A DNA stretch of 64,000 nucleotides, from assembly GCF_025655475.1 (NCBI RefSeq), contig NZ_JAHTIK010000001.1, forward strand, positions 1,336,180-1,400,179. Reading direction: 5' to 3'. This document shows, one piece after another, positions 16,957 through 24,928 of this stretch; position 1 is the first letter of the stretch, and every line of letters begins with the position of its first letter. The position numbers and the translations under genes are program-made. A model generated the notes under the pieces. That model did no database searches. It saw only the letters and a list, made by a program, of their open reading frames with translations, and was not told where the DNA came from. Origin of the DNA: Kitasatospora sp. DSM 101779 (GTDB lineage Bacteria; Actinomycetota; Actinomycetes; Streptomycetales; Streptomycetaceae).

Positions 16957-17379
16957 TCACCCACCCGCCGGGCGCTCGACCTCCAGCCACACCGTCTTGC
17001 CGGGCGGGCGCGGCACGCTCCCCCAGGCCGCGGCCAGCCGGTCCACCACCCGCAGACCGTGCCCGCCGGGCGAGGACCGCGGGCGGTCGGTCTGCACCAC
17101 GGGCAGGTCCGTGCTGTCGTCGGACACCTCGACCCGCAGTCCGCCACCGGTGCGCTGCAGGACCAGCTCGCGCGGGCCGCCTGCGTGCAGGCAGGCGTTG
17201 GTGACCAGTTCGCTCACCATGAGCAGCACGTCCTCGGCCACGGCCAGCCGCTCCCCGTCCGCCGCGGGCAGCCAGCCCCAGTCGTGCAGCGCCTCGCGGG
17301 TGAACTCGCGGCAGTGCTGCACCGCGCCGCGGGACTCGTACAGGGCCAGCCGCCGCACCTGCCCGGCCGGCCCGGTCAT
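16957..17379 (-). CDS. RsbW-like ATP-binding anti-sigma kinase (HATPase_c_2)
   Basis: 140 residues covering one GHKL ATPase domain. The N-box is in [17 protein letters not shown], the G1-like part is [11 protein letters not shown], and the lid is [18 protein letters not shown]. The ATG overlaps the stop of the STAS gene (ATGA), giving strict coupling of an anti-sigma kinase to its probable antagonist. In partner-switching systems such kinases bind a SigB/SigF-type sigma factor and phosphorylate a serine of the STAS protein. The presumptive target sigma factor is encoded 3 kb upstream in the same strand block. Confidence 0.88.
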   Translation of the reverse strand: MTGPAGQVRRLALYESRGAVQHCREFTREALHDWGWLPAADGERLAVAEDVLLMVSELVTNACLHAGGPRELVLQRTGGGLRVEVSDDSTDLPVVQTDRPRSSPGGHGLRVVDRLAAAWGSVPRPPGKTVWLEVERPAGG

Positions 17380-17768
17380 CCACCGCCGCCAGGTCCGGGC
17401 CCCGCCTCGGCGGCGCTCTCGAACACCCGGAAGATCTCGCCCGCGCCGGTGATCTCCAGCATCCGCCGCACCATCGGGGTGGGGGCGGCCAGCACCACCT
17501 CGCCGCCCTCGGCCTGGGCGGACAGACGTGCCCGCAGCAGCAGGTTCAGCCCGGTCGAGTCGCAGAACGACAGGCCGGAGCAGTCCACCACCACCAGGAC
17601 CGGCGGGTCCCGCAGCGCCCCGTCGAGGGCCACGCGGAACGGCTCGGCGCTGTCGTGGTCCAGCTCTCCCGCCAGGGCCAGCACCCAGCGGCCGGCCGAC
17701 CGGTCCACGGAGACGGTCAGCTGGTCGGCGCCCGCGGGTCCGCCGCGTGCCGCGGTGTCGGCGTCCAT
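17376..17768 (-). CDS. STAS-domain anti-sigma-factor antagonist
   Basis: 130 residues with GGGAGGAG 7 bases before ATG 17768. The STAS core spans about 15-125: strand LALAGELDHDSAEPF, the VDCSGLSFCDSTGLNLLL segment with Ser71 as the expected phosphorylation site, and VVLAAPTPMVRRMLEITG. When unphosphorylated it should bind the RsbW-like kinase and free the sigma factor. Phosphorylation by the kinase and dephosphorylation by the neighbouring PP2C proteins would set the switch. The gene overlaps the kinase gene by 4 bp. Confidence 0.9.
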   Translation of the reverse strand: MDADTAARGGPAGADQLTVSVDRSAGRWVLALAGELDHDSAEPFRVALDGALRDPPVLVVVDCSGLSFCDSTGLNLLLRARLSAQAEGGEVVLAAPTPMVRRMLEITGAGEIFRVFESAAEAGPGPGGGG

Positions 17769-17874
17769 CGCCGGCTCCTCCCGTGCGAGGGGTGCTCACC
17801 TCCACCATAGGTCGGCGCCGGCCGCCGGCCCCGGCAGCGCTCCGGCACCGCGGCCGGGGACGGGTCGGGTCGGG

Positions 17875-20343
17875 TCAGGTCAGACGCAGGCCGACCAGGC
17901 AGGTGTCGTCGAGCGGGTTGGGGGCGCCGAGGCGGCGCAGCACGTGGTCGAGGCAGCCCTCGATGTCGTCGGCGCGGTAGTCGCGCAGCGCCTCGACCAG
18001 GCGGTGCACGCCCTCGCCCAGGTCGCCGCCGCGGCGCTCGACCAGGCCGTCGGTGTAGAGCAGCAGGGTGTCGCCCGGCTCCAGGCGCAGCCGGGCGGGG
18101 CGGTAGCGGGCGCCGGGCACCGCGCCGAGGAGCATGCCGTCGGGCATCTCCAGCAGCCGGGCCTCGCCGCCGCCGCGGGTGACGACCGGGGGCAGGTGGC
18201 CGGCCCGGGCCCAGTCGAGGGTCAGGGTGGCCGGGTCGAGGCGGCCGCAGACCGCGGTGGCGGTGTAGTTGCCCCGTTCGTGGCAGAGCATCCGGTTGAG
18301 CCGGGCGAGCAGTTCCTCGGGCGGCGCGCCGGTGTAGGCGAGGCCGCGCAGGGCGTGCCGCAGGTTGGCCATGCCGGCGGCGGCGGGCAGGCCGTGCCCG
18401 GAGACGTCGCCGACCACGACCAGCACGGTGCCGTCGGGGAGGGCGAGGACGTCCCACCAGTCGCCGCCGACCTTGCTGCCCCGCCCGGCGGGCAGGTAGC
18501 GGGCGGCGGTGTGCAGTCCGGGGGTGGGCGGGCCGGCCGGGGCGTCCATCAGGGCGCGTTGCAGGGCGAGGACGGCGCGGTGCTCGGTGTCGGCGCGGCG
18601 GCGCTGTTCGGCGAGCCGGGTGCGGGTACCGGCGAGGGCCTGCTCGGCCCGCCGGCGGCCGGTGACGTCCTGCACCACGCCGCGGACGGCCACCGCGGCG
18701 GACCGGTCGAGGCCGCGGACGGCGGTGGCGAGCACCCGCAGGCTGCGCGTCTCCGCCTCCTGCCCGACCCGGAACTCCAGGGTGGTGTCGGCGGCACCGG
18801 CCAGCAGCCCGGCGGCTGCGGCGCGGACCCCGTCACGGTCGCCCGGCACGACGGCGGCCAGCGCCTGGGCGAGGCCGATCCCGCCGCTGCCGTCGTCGGG
18901 CAGGCCGAGCAGGCGGGGGACCTCGGGCGAGCAGGTGAGCCGGGTGCTGCCCGGCTCCCAGCTCCAGGTGCCGAGCCGGGCGAGCCGCTGGGCCTGGGCG
19001 AGCTGGGTCTCCCGCCGGTCCCGCTCGTCGTGGGCGCGCCAGCTGACCAGCACGCCGTCCAGGAACGGCGTGGCGTGCAGGGTCATCTCGGAGGCCCGGA
19101 CGGCTCCGTCGACGACTTCCTCGAAGCGCTCGGCCCCGCCCTCGTACGGGGCGCCGGTGGCGGCGACGTCCAGCAGCCGGCCGAAGGTGCCGGAGGCGAC
19201 CATGCCCGGGTACAGCTCGGTGACGCGGCGGCCCACCATGTCGTCGGCGGTGCGGCCGGCCAGGTCGACGGTGGCGGCGTTGGCGTGCTCGACCCGCAGG
19301 TCGGTCACGCCGCCGCCGGGGTCGCGGACGGCACCGAGGATCAGCACCGGGTCGAGCAATGCGTCCAGCACGGCCCGGAACCACGGCTCGGCGACCGGTG
19401 CGGCCCGGCCCGGCCCGGCGGCGCCCGCCCCGATCCGCTCGAGTTCGGCGGCGCAGAGCGCGGCCAGCGCGGCGAGGTACCGCTCGGCCTCCGGATCGGG
19501 CCGGTACTCCTCGGCCCAGCCGAGCTTCATCGCCCCGATCACCCGGCCGCCGGTGCGCAGCGGCAGCGCGCAGACCGTCCGGCCGGGGACGAGGTCCTCG
19601 CCGGGCACGTCGGGGTAGCGGGCCGCGAAGTCCTTGCGGGTGGCGACCCACACGGCGGTGCCCGACTGAGCTGCCTCGGTGAGCGGCAGGGCGGTCACCG
19701 GCGGGATGCGCTGCCACTGGCTGAGCCGGTGCGCGGAGACGCCGTGGCTGCCGACCAGGCGCAGGGCGCCGTCGGGTTCCAGCAGGGCGAGCACGGCCGC
19801 GGTGACGCCGAGCGGGGCCAGGGCGGTGTCGTGCAGCAGCCGGGCGAGGTCCTCGGTGCTGCCGGCGGAGGCCATGGCGGCCGCGGCGAGGTGGTAGCGG
19901 GCGGCGAGGCCGCGGGCGGGCAGCCCTTCGCCGGGGGGCGGTGCCGCGTCGGAGCCGGGTGCCGGGCCGGGGCGCTCCTCGGGCTGCGTCGCGGCAGCGG
20001 GTGTCGCGGGGTCCGGGCGGTCCGGTTCGCCGGCCCGGTCCCTGAGGGGTGCGGCGACGCCCACCACCTCGGCGGCGATGTCCACCAGCTTGCGGTTGGT
20101 GTCCTGGGAGAGCTGGACGAGCCGGTCGAAGGCCTGGTCCGGTGTGCCGCCCTCGCGCTCCGCGAGCATGCCCTTGGCCTGCTCGATGACGGCGCGGGTG
20201 CGCATGGCGGTCTGCAGGCCCTCGACCTCGGCCCGCAGCCGGTCGACGGTGGCCTGAAGCACGGACCGCTCGGCCGGCCGGGCGGTGGTGCCGGGCTCCG
20301 CGCCGGGCGGCGCCGCGGGGTGGTGTTCTGCGCGGCCTGCCAC
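17875..20343 (-). CDS. ANTAR-GAF-PAS-PP2C (SpoIIE-type) serine phosphatase
   Basis: 822 residues from GTG 20343; the ribosome site is weak, so the exact start is uncertain. The order is: an ANTAR-type helical domain (about 37-95; AVIEQAKGMLAEREGGTPDQA); GAF (about 160-310); a PAS domain (about 330-430, VEHANAATVDLAGRTADDM); a second PAS (about 440-540); and PP2C (about 590-820) with GGDWWDVLALPDGT, VVVGDVSGHGLPAA, TDGLVERRGG and LDDTCLVGL. The metal-binding Asp residues are kept. Sequence and layout parallel the phosphatase at 10341-12671, so the locus holds two paralogous input arms for one STAS/RsbW/sigma module. It is 95 bp downstream of the sigma gene and probably in its transcript. Confidence 0.9.
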   Translation of the reverse strand: MAGRAEHHPAAPPGAEPGTTARPAERSVLQATVDRLRAEVEGLQTAMRTRAVIEQAKGMLAEREGGTPDQAFDRLVQLSQDTNRKLVDIAAEVVGVAAPLRDRAGEPDRPDPATPAAATQPEERPGPAPGSDAAPPPGEGLPARGLAARYHLAAAAMASAGSTEDLARLLHDTALAPLGVTAAVLALLEPDGALRLVGSHGVSAHRLSQWQRIPPVTALPLTEAAQSGTAVWVATRKDFAARYPDVPGEDLVPGRTVCALPLRTGGRVIGAMKLGWAEEYRPDPEAERYLAALAALCAAELERIGAGAAGPGRAAPVAEPWFRAVLDALLDPVLILGAVRDPGGGVTDLRVEHANAATVDLAGRTADDMVGRRVTELYPGMVASGTFGRLLDVAATGAPYEGGAERFEEVVDGAVRASEMTLHATPFLDGVLVSWRAHDERDRRETQLAQAQRLARLGTWSWEPGSTRLTCSPEVPRLLGLPDDGSGGIGLAQALAAVVPGDRDGVRAAAAGLLAGAADTTLEFRVGQEAETRSLRVLATAVRGLDRSAAVAVRGVVQDVTGRRRAEQALAGTRTRLAEQRRRADTEHRAVLALQRALMDAPAGPPTPGLHTAARYLPAGRGSKVGGDWWDVLALPDGTVLVVVGDVSGHGLPAAAGMANLRHALRGLAYTGAPPEELLARLNRMLCHERGNYTATAVCGRLDPATLTLDWARAGHLPPVVTRGGGEARLLEMPDGMLLGAVPGARYRPARLRLEPGDTLLLYTDGLVERRGGDLGEGVHRLVEALRDYRADDIEGCLDHVLRRLGAPNPLDDTCLVGLRLT

Positions 20344-20438
20344 GGAGTCAGCGTAGTCCTGCGGCCGTGTCCCGCCCGGTCACCGCGCCCGGTCGCCGGA
20401 CGCGGTGGCTCCGCCCGCGCGGGTCGTCCGGCCGGTCG

Positions 20439-21374
20439 TCATCCGGCCTGGGCGGGCCGGACGGTGTCCGGCGGTGTGGCGTCGTCCAGGCGTTCGCGCA
20501 GCCGCTGGAGCGTGGCGGCGAGGATGCGGGAGACGTGCATCTGGGAGACGCCGATCCGGTCCGCGATCTCCGACTGGGTGTGGCCGCCCCAGAACCGCAG
20601 CTTCAGCACCGTCTGCTCGCGCTCCGGCAGCTCCCGCAGCAGCGGACGGACGGACTCGCGGAAGTCGACCAGGGCAAGCTCCGCGTCGCAGGCGCCGAGG
20701 CGGTCCAGCAGGGAGCTGCCGGGCTCGTCCGGGCTGTCCTCGCGGAGGGCGTCCAGCGAGTCCGAGCGGTAGGCGCGGCCGGCGGTGAGGCCGGCGGCGA
20801 CCTGGTCGGGCGCGAGTCCGAGCTCCTCGGCGAGTTCCTGCGGGGTGGGCAGCCGGCCGAGGTCCTGCTCCATCCGGTCGGAGGAGCGCGCCACGGTCAG
20901 GTAGAGCTCCTGCAGGCTGCGCGGCACCCGCACCGGCCAGGTGGTGTCGCGGAAGAACCGCTTGACCTCGCCGGTGATGGTCGGGATCGCATAGGTGACG
21001 AACTCGACACCGCGCTCGTGGTCGTAGCCGTCCACGGCCTTGATCAGACCGACCGTCCCGACCTGCAGGATGTCGTCCATGTCGGCGGCGCGGTGGCGGA
21101 AGCCCGCGGCGACGAAGCGGACCAGCGGCATGTTCAGCTCGATGATGGTGCCGCGGACGTAGCTGTACTGGTGGGTGCCGGGTTCGAGGGCGGCGAGGCG
21201 CTCGAAGAGCGCGTCGCTGAGCGCCCGGGCCTCGGCCTTGCCCATGGCCCGCATCTCCTGCGGGGTCGGGCGAGGCTCGGGGTGCACCGGAGCGGTGGCG
21301 GGTGCGGTACGGGTCGTGGATTCGGCGGGCGCCGCCGGGGCAGCGGTGGTCGGGGAAGCGACAGCAGCGGACAC
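20439..21374 (-). CDS. SigB/SigF-subfamily RNA polymerase sigma factor
   Basis: 311 residues from GTG 21374. An Ala/Pro-rich 40-residue leader precedes sigma region 2 (about 75-145: LVRFVAAGFRHRAADMDDIL, QVGTVGLIKAVDGYDHERG, VKRFFRDTTWPVRVPRSLQE), region 3 (about 150-210) and region 4 (about 245-300: LPEREQTVLKLRFWGGHTQS with the helix-turn-helix SEIADRIGVSQMHVSRIL). This is the stress/sporulation group that includes SigB, SigF and SigG in streptomycetes, controlled by partner switching. The downstream genes supply phosphatases, antagonist and anti-sigma kinase. A GGTT-N15-GGGTAC promoter upstream suggests autoregulation. Confidence 0.93.
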   Translation of the reverse strand: MSAAVASPTTAAPAAPAESTTRTAPATAPVHPEPRPTPQEMRAMGKAEARALSDALFERLAALEPGTHQYSYVRGTIIELNMPLVRFVAAGFRHRAADMDDILQVGTVGLIKAVDGYDHERGVEFVTYAIPTITGEVKRFFRDTTWPVRVPRSLQELYLTVARSSDRMEQDLGRLPTPQELAEELGLAPDQVAAGLTAGRAYRSDSLDALREDSPDEPGSSLLDRLGACDAELALVDFRESVRPLLRELPEREQTVLKLRFWGGHTQSEIADRIGVSQMHVSRILAATLQRLRERLDDATPPDTVRPAQAG

Positions 21375-21816
21375 GGGGAGTCATCTCCGTGGGGCGGGAG
21401 GACCGCAGGGCGCGCGCACGGCGCTGCGCGCTGCGGGGATGGGACACCCGGCCGCCCGACGGCTTCAGACGGTGGCGTCCCGGCACACCGAGGTGCCGGA
21501 GAACCCCGGCGGCCGTTGACCACCGGGTCGCGGAGGGGGGCAGCCTGGGCCCGACGCCTCCGTCTGGTGGTTGTACCCGCTCGGCGGGCCGCTAACCCCG
21601 CATTTCTGACGAAACCGGGACGGGTGCGGCGGAGCCGGCCGGATCAGCCGGCCGTCCGCCGGCGGATCCGCGGTGTCCGGCCGTTCCGTCCGGGTAGGCG
21701 CGCAGCGGATCCCCGGGCCCGGGGCGCCTCGGCGGGCCGGGGCGCGGCACGGGCCTCCGACGACGAGCGGGCTGCCGTCGGACCACCTTCGGACGCCGGA
21801 AGGCGATGAGCAGGCG
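21375..21816. other. Divergent intergenic region holding the sigma gene promoter
   Basis: 442 bp. Apart from the SigB-type promoter at 21573-21597, it has a lower-GC patch near 21560-21615, the expected place for promoters of both directions. No further motif was resolved for the plus-strand gene at 21817, whose only ribosome-site candidates are GGAAGG (21798-21803) and AGCAGG just before the ATG. Confidence 0.4.
21573..21597 (-). promoter_or_regulatory. SigB-type promoter upstream of the sigma factor gene
   Basis: On the minus strand, GGTT (21597-21594), 15 bp, then GGGTAC (21578-21573). This fits the published streptomycete SigB consensus GNNT-N14-16-GGGTAC/T. It would give a leader of about 190 bases before GTG 21374. 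It implies that the encoded sigma factor (or a close relative) drives its own gene. Confidence 0.55.
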
Positions 21817-22326
21817 ATGACCGTCCCGATCCCGTCCGACCCGGACACCCGTCCGCCGCGGCCCGCCCCCGCACCGCGACCCGAGCCGGACGGACCGCCC
21901 GTACCGCGCCCCGCGGCCCCGGATCCGGGGCCGCCCGCGCCATCGGACGGGGACGCGCCCGACGGACGCGCCCGCCACGACCCGGCGCCGCGCACAGCGG
22001 CGGGTGCGACGGTGCCGCGGGCGGCGGCCGCTGTGCTGCGGGCCCGGGTGAGGCTGTGCGAGGCGGTCTCGGGCCGCCGGCCGTACCTGCCGGTCTCGGC
22101 TGCGGCGTTGTCCGGCGGCCTGCTGATGGCCGCCCTGCGGCGCCGGTCGGCGGGCACAACGTTCTGGGTCGCCGCCGCGCTGTGGACGGCGGCCGCACTC
22201 GGCGTCCTGGCGCTGGCCGCGGTGGTCGCCGGAATCATGACGGGCGGCGGCGGGCGGCGAGGGCGGCGGAGCGGTTCCCCGCAGCCGTCCGGGCCGGACA
22301 CGCCCGCCGGGGGCGGACGGAGGTGA
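21817..22326 (+). CDS. Proline-rich N-terminus plus membrane domain protein
   Basis: 169 residues starting MTVPIPSDPD. The first 65 residues are a Pro/Asp/Arg-rich disordered tail. Two hydrophobic helices follow (about 92-108 and 115-140), then a Gly/Arg-rich C-terminus. It is probably an inner-membrane protein with both ends cytoplasmic. The start resembles the N-termini encoded at 6871 and 8902. Its stop overlaps the GTG start of the DUF3040-like gene (GTGA), so the two are coupled. No function is known. Confidence 0.6.
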   Translation: MTVPIPSDPDTRPPRPAPAPRPEPDGPPVPRPAAPDPGPPAPSDGDAPDGRARHDPAPRTAAGATVPRAAAAVLRARVRLCEAVSGRRPYLPVSAAALSGGLLMAALRRRSAGTTFWVAAALWTAAALGVLALAAVVAGIMTGGGGRRGRRSGSPQPSGPDTPAGGGRR

Positions 22327-22640
22327 CGGCGGTGGACGGTCCCGACCTCTCCTGGCGTGAACGGCGGATACTCCGTCAGATAGAACTCGGGCTCGGCCAG
22401 GACGCGGACCTCGAACTGCGGCTCCGCACGATGCGGCTGGGCCGGCTGGACGGCCTCCGGCGGGCGCTGCGGCGGGTGCCGCTGTGTGCGCTGCTGTTGG
22501 TGGCCGTCTGTGCGGTCGGGCTCGCCACCGCGGGTGTCCCGGCCGCGGCGGTGGCGGTGCGGGTGGTGTGCGGGGCGGCGGCCGCGGTCGCCGTGCTCGC
22601 CCTCGTCCGCAGTACCCGGCGGGCCCGCCGCGGGCGGTGA
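22323..22640 (+). CDS. DUF3040-like small membrane protein
   Basis: 105 residues from GTG 22323 in a GTGA overlap with the upstream gene. The N-terminal helix LSWRERRILRQIELGLGQD followed by ADLELRLR is the signature of DUF3040 proteins (actinobacterial, usually two membrane helices after a charged helix). Two hydrophobic segments are visible (about 53-70 and 73-95). Function unknown. It is coupled with another membrane protein, so a heteromeric membrane complex is possible. Confidence 0.72.
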   Translation: MTAVDGPDLSWRERRILRQIELGLGQDADLELRLRTMRLGRLDGLRRALRRVPLCALLLVAVCAVGLATAGVPAAAVAVRVVCGAAAAVAVLALVRSTRRARRGR

Positions 22641-22646
22641 GTGGCG

Positions 22647-22666
22647 GCCGGGTTCCCGAGCCCGGC
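22647..22666. terminator. Hairpin between convergent genes
   Basis: GCCGGG and CCCGGC enclose an 8-base loop between the DUF3040-like stop (22640) and the HAD stop (22669). It is short but correctly placed to terminate both transcripts. Confidence 0.5.
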
Positions 22667-22668
22667 GG

Positions 22669-23331
22669 TCAGGCCCGGCCCAGCGCGCTGTCGTCGAGCG
22701 CCGCGAGCAGGGCCGCCGGGTCGGCGTGCACCTCCAGCGCTCCTGCGGCCCGCAGGTCGCACTCCCCCACCCCGCCGCAGGTGACGGCGATGCACGGGAC
22801 GCCGGCCGCCGCGGCGGCCTGGACGTCCCACCGGGTGTCGCCGACGAACAGGGCCTGGCCGGGGCCGGCCTCGGCCCGTTCGAGCGCGGCGTGCACCAGG
22901 TCGGGGGCGGGTTTCGAGGCCTCGACGTCGTCCGCGCCGGTGGCCGACCAGAGCACGTCCTCGGCCGCGAGCACCCGCCGCATCACCTCCAGGTCGCGCC
23001 CGGACGCGGAACTGGCCAGCACCACCCGGCGCCCGCGCGACGCGACCTCGCGGAGCAGGTCGGCCGCGCCGTCGAAGGCGCGCAGCCGCGGCCAGAACCG
23101 CGCGTACAGCGCCTGGTGGGCGGCGCTGATCGCGGCGTCCTGCGAACGGTCCCGGTCGGGTCCGAGCAGGTGGTCGAGCAGGTGGTCGCCGGCCATGCCG
23201 ATCGCCCCGTGGATGCGCGCCGTCGCCGGGGTGAACCCGAACTGGGCGAGCGCCTCCGACCAGGCTGCGGTGTGCAGGTAGCTGGTGTCGAGCAGGGTTC
23301 CGTCGACGTCGAAGAGGGCTGCGGACGGCAT
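22669..23331 (-). CDS. HAD-superfamily hydrolase (phosphatase/phosphoglycolate-phosphatase-like)
   Basis: 220 residues with GGAGGGAG before ATG 23331. HAD motif I is FDVDGTLLDT at the N-terminus, motif II is VVLASSASG near residue 105, the motif III Lys is in EASKPAPDL, and motif IV is FVGDTRWD near residue 165. A helical C1 cap lies between motifs I and II. This is the GmhB/Gph-like branch that removes phosphate from small metabolites; the substrate is unclear. It converges on the DUF3040-like gene. Confidence 0.88.
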   Translation of the reverse strand: MPSAALFDVDGTLLDTSYLHTAAWSEALAQFGFTPATARIHGAIGMAGDHLLDHLLGPDRDRSQDAAISAAHQALYARFWPRLRAFDGAADLLREVASRGRRVVLASSASGRDLEVMRRVLAAEDVLWSATGADDVEASKPAPDLVHAALERAEAGPGQALFVGDTRWDVQAAAAAGVPCIAVTCGGVGECDLRAAGALEVHADPAALLAALDDSALGRA

Positions 23332-23428
23332 GCTGGTCTCCCTCCGGAGGACCGGTGCGGACGGCGCGGCGCGGGCATGCGCGGCGTACGGTGCATGCCC
23401 GCGCCCGGCGTTCCCGGACGGGCCGGGC

Positions 23429-23917
23429 TCAGTGGCCGAGACGGTGGATCAGATCCGGCCGCCGCTTCGGCTGCGGCTCGGTCTGCGGGGCCGGTTCGGC
23501 CGCCGCGTCCTCGGGCCGCGGCCCGGCGGTCGTGGCCTGCGTGCCGGGGCCGGCCGGGCCGCCCGAGGCGCCGCCGAGCGGTGCCCGGTCGGCGTAGGGC
23601 TGTGGCTGCGGCGCCGAGGCGTACGGCGGGGTGCCGGCCGGCTCCGCCGGGGCGGCCTCGGCGCGGTCCCGGCGGGAGGTGCGCAGTTCGGCGCTGCGCC
23701 GGCGGTGGCGGCGGCTGCCCGCCAGCACCAGCAGGCAGCCGAACACGAGGACCAGGGTCAGCGCGATCCCCGCGAGGAAGACCGCGAGGCTGTTCATGGT
23801 GGCGAGGTCGTTGCCGAACATGGTCACCGTGGTGGTCGGTCCGTCGGGGTTCTCGGCGATCAGCAGTCCGGTGAAGGCACCGGTCGCCGCCAGCAGCAGG
23901 AGTCCGAGCGCAAGCAT
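23429..23917 (-). CDS. Two-helix membrane protein with long disordered C-terminus
   Basis: 162 residues; GAGGAGA precedes ATG 23917. Helices at about 2-22 and 42-66 are separated by an extracytoplasmic loop NPDGPTTTVTMFGNDLATMN. A basic stop-transfer patch SRRHRRRSAELRTSRRDR and about 80 residues of Ala/Pro/Gln-rich disordered cytoplasmic tail follow. The arrangement resembles small LapA-like or stress-induced membrane proteins, but no family is certain. Confidence 0.65.
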   Translation of the reverse strand: MLALGLLLLAATGAFTGLLIAENPDGPTTTVTMFGNDLATMNSLAVFLAGIALTLVLVFGCLLVLAGSRRHRRRSAELRTSRRDRAEAAPAEPAGTPPYASAPQPQPYADRAPLGGASGGPAGPGTQATTAGPRPEDAAAEPAPQTEPQPKRRPDLIHRLGH

Positions 23918-23996
23918 CGGCTGTCTCCTCTCAGACGTTCGGGGAGGTTCCCCACCCGCGTCTGCCCGGTCGGTGCCGTCCGATGCACCGGTGGTG

Positions 23997-24458
23997 TCAG
24001 CGATGTGCGGGCCGTTCCCGGTGGTTGAGGCTGACGTCCGCCCAGACGGTCTTGCCCCGGGGGTGGCGGACGACCCCCCAGTCGGTGGTCAGCCGGTCGA
24101 CGATGTGCAGTCCGCGCCCGCCCGGTGCGTTGACGGCCTCCCGCGGTTCGCGCGGCGCGGGGCTGCCCGGGCCGGTGTCGAAGACCTCGATCCGTGCGCA
24201 CGGGCCGTCCCGCACCAGGGTGAGCTCGATCGGGCTGCGGCCGTGCAGGAGGGCGTTGGAGAGCAGTTCGGAGACCACCAGCAGCATGTCGGCGCGGCGG
24301 TCCTCGCCGCCCGGTCGCCCCCACTCGTCCAGGACCCTGGTGGTGAAGTCGCGGCCCGACCGGATGTCCCCCGGCGTGCCGAAGTAGCACCGGCGGCGTG
24401 CGGAGACGGAGCGCGCGGCCCCGGCCGTGCACCGGGTCCGTCCGATGCCCTTCGCCAT
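23997..24458 (-). CDS. RsbW-like ATP-binding protein (HATPase_c_2)
   Basis: 153 residues. The GHKL fold is seen from MLLVVSELLSNALLHGRSP (N-box) through EVFDTGPGSPAPREP and GGRGLHIVDRLTTDWGV. It is a stand-alone anti-sigma kinase-like protein, a family present in dozens of copies in streptomycetes, and a second member besides the one at 16957. The N-terminal 35 residues are basic and Cys-containing. The ribosome site is weak (GAGGAC adjacent to the ATG). It has no STAS partner next to it. Confidence 0.82.
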   Translation of the reverse strand: MAKGIGRTRCTAGAARSVSARRRCYFGTPGDIRSGRDFTTRVLDEWGRPGGEDRRADMLLVVSELLSNALLHGRSPIELTLVRDGPCARIEVFDTGPGSPAPREPREAVNAPGGRGLHIVDRLTTDWGVVRHPRGKTVWADVSLNHRERPAHR

Positions 24459-24653
24459 GTCCTCACCCCGTCGTCGTCGGCCCGCCCGCCCGGCCGTGCC
24501 GCTCCGTCCTCCTCCGTTCCGCCGCCCCCGGCCGCGTTCGCGGCACGGCGGGCCGCCGGCTCGGCCGGTGGCCCGCGGGCTGTGCGCCCACCGCTCTCGT
24601 GGAGCGACTGTCCCCTCCCGTGCCCCGTGGATGCCCCGCGGATGCCCGTCCGG

Positions 24654-24812
24654 CTACCAGCGGTACCAGCGGCCGCCCGACCCGCTGCGGGCGAAGAACC
24701 CGACCACCCACACCACGAGCAGCACGAGGGCCACCCACCAGAGCATGTTCACCGCGAACCCGGCACCGAACAGGATGAGGATCAGCAGGAGTACGAGAAG
24801 CAGTGCGATCAT
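24654..24812 (-). CDS. Tiny hydrophobic protein (52 residues)
   Basis: Two membrane helices almost fill the product: MIALLLVLLLILILFGAGF, then MLWWVALVLLVVWVVGFF, with a Gly/Arg/Trp/Tyr tail (GGRWYRW). GGAGGTG precedes ATG 24812. Proteins like this are widespread in streptomycetes as stress-associated hydrophobic proteins (DUF5670/Lmo0937-like). It lies between an RsbW-like gene and an MFS gene. Confidence 0.75.
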   Translation of the reverse strand: MIALLLVLLLILILFGAGFAVNMLWWVALVLLVVWVVGFFARSGSGGRWYRW

Positions 24813-24928
24813 GGAAAACACCTCCGGTTCCGCGTGTGCCCGGCTCCGCCGGAATGAACCCGGCCGGGCGGAGGAACCGCAGGTGGCACGGCCTCCTCCC
24901 GGCCGGGACGGGTGTAACGACGACGGGG

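Noticed and set aside
12335-17452. Very long open frames on the plus strand opposite the hybrid kinase and phosphatase genes
   Set aside because: They are antisense shadows caused by high GC and the repeated HAMP units; their translations are Gly/Asp/Val-rich low-complexity strings without domains, while the minus strand has clear kinase and PP2C motifs.
24813-24880. GGTTCC...GGGTTC as a SigB promoter for the tiny hydrophobic protein
   Set aside because: The spacer is only 13 bp and the -10 is GGGTTC rather than GGGTAC/T, so the match is too weak to list.
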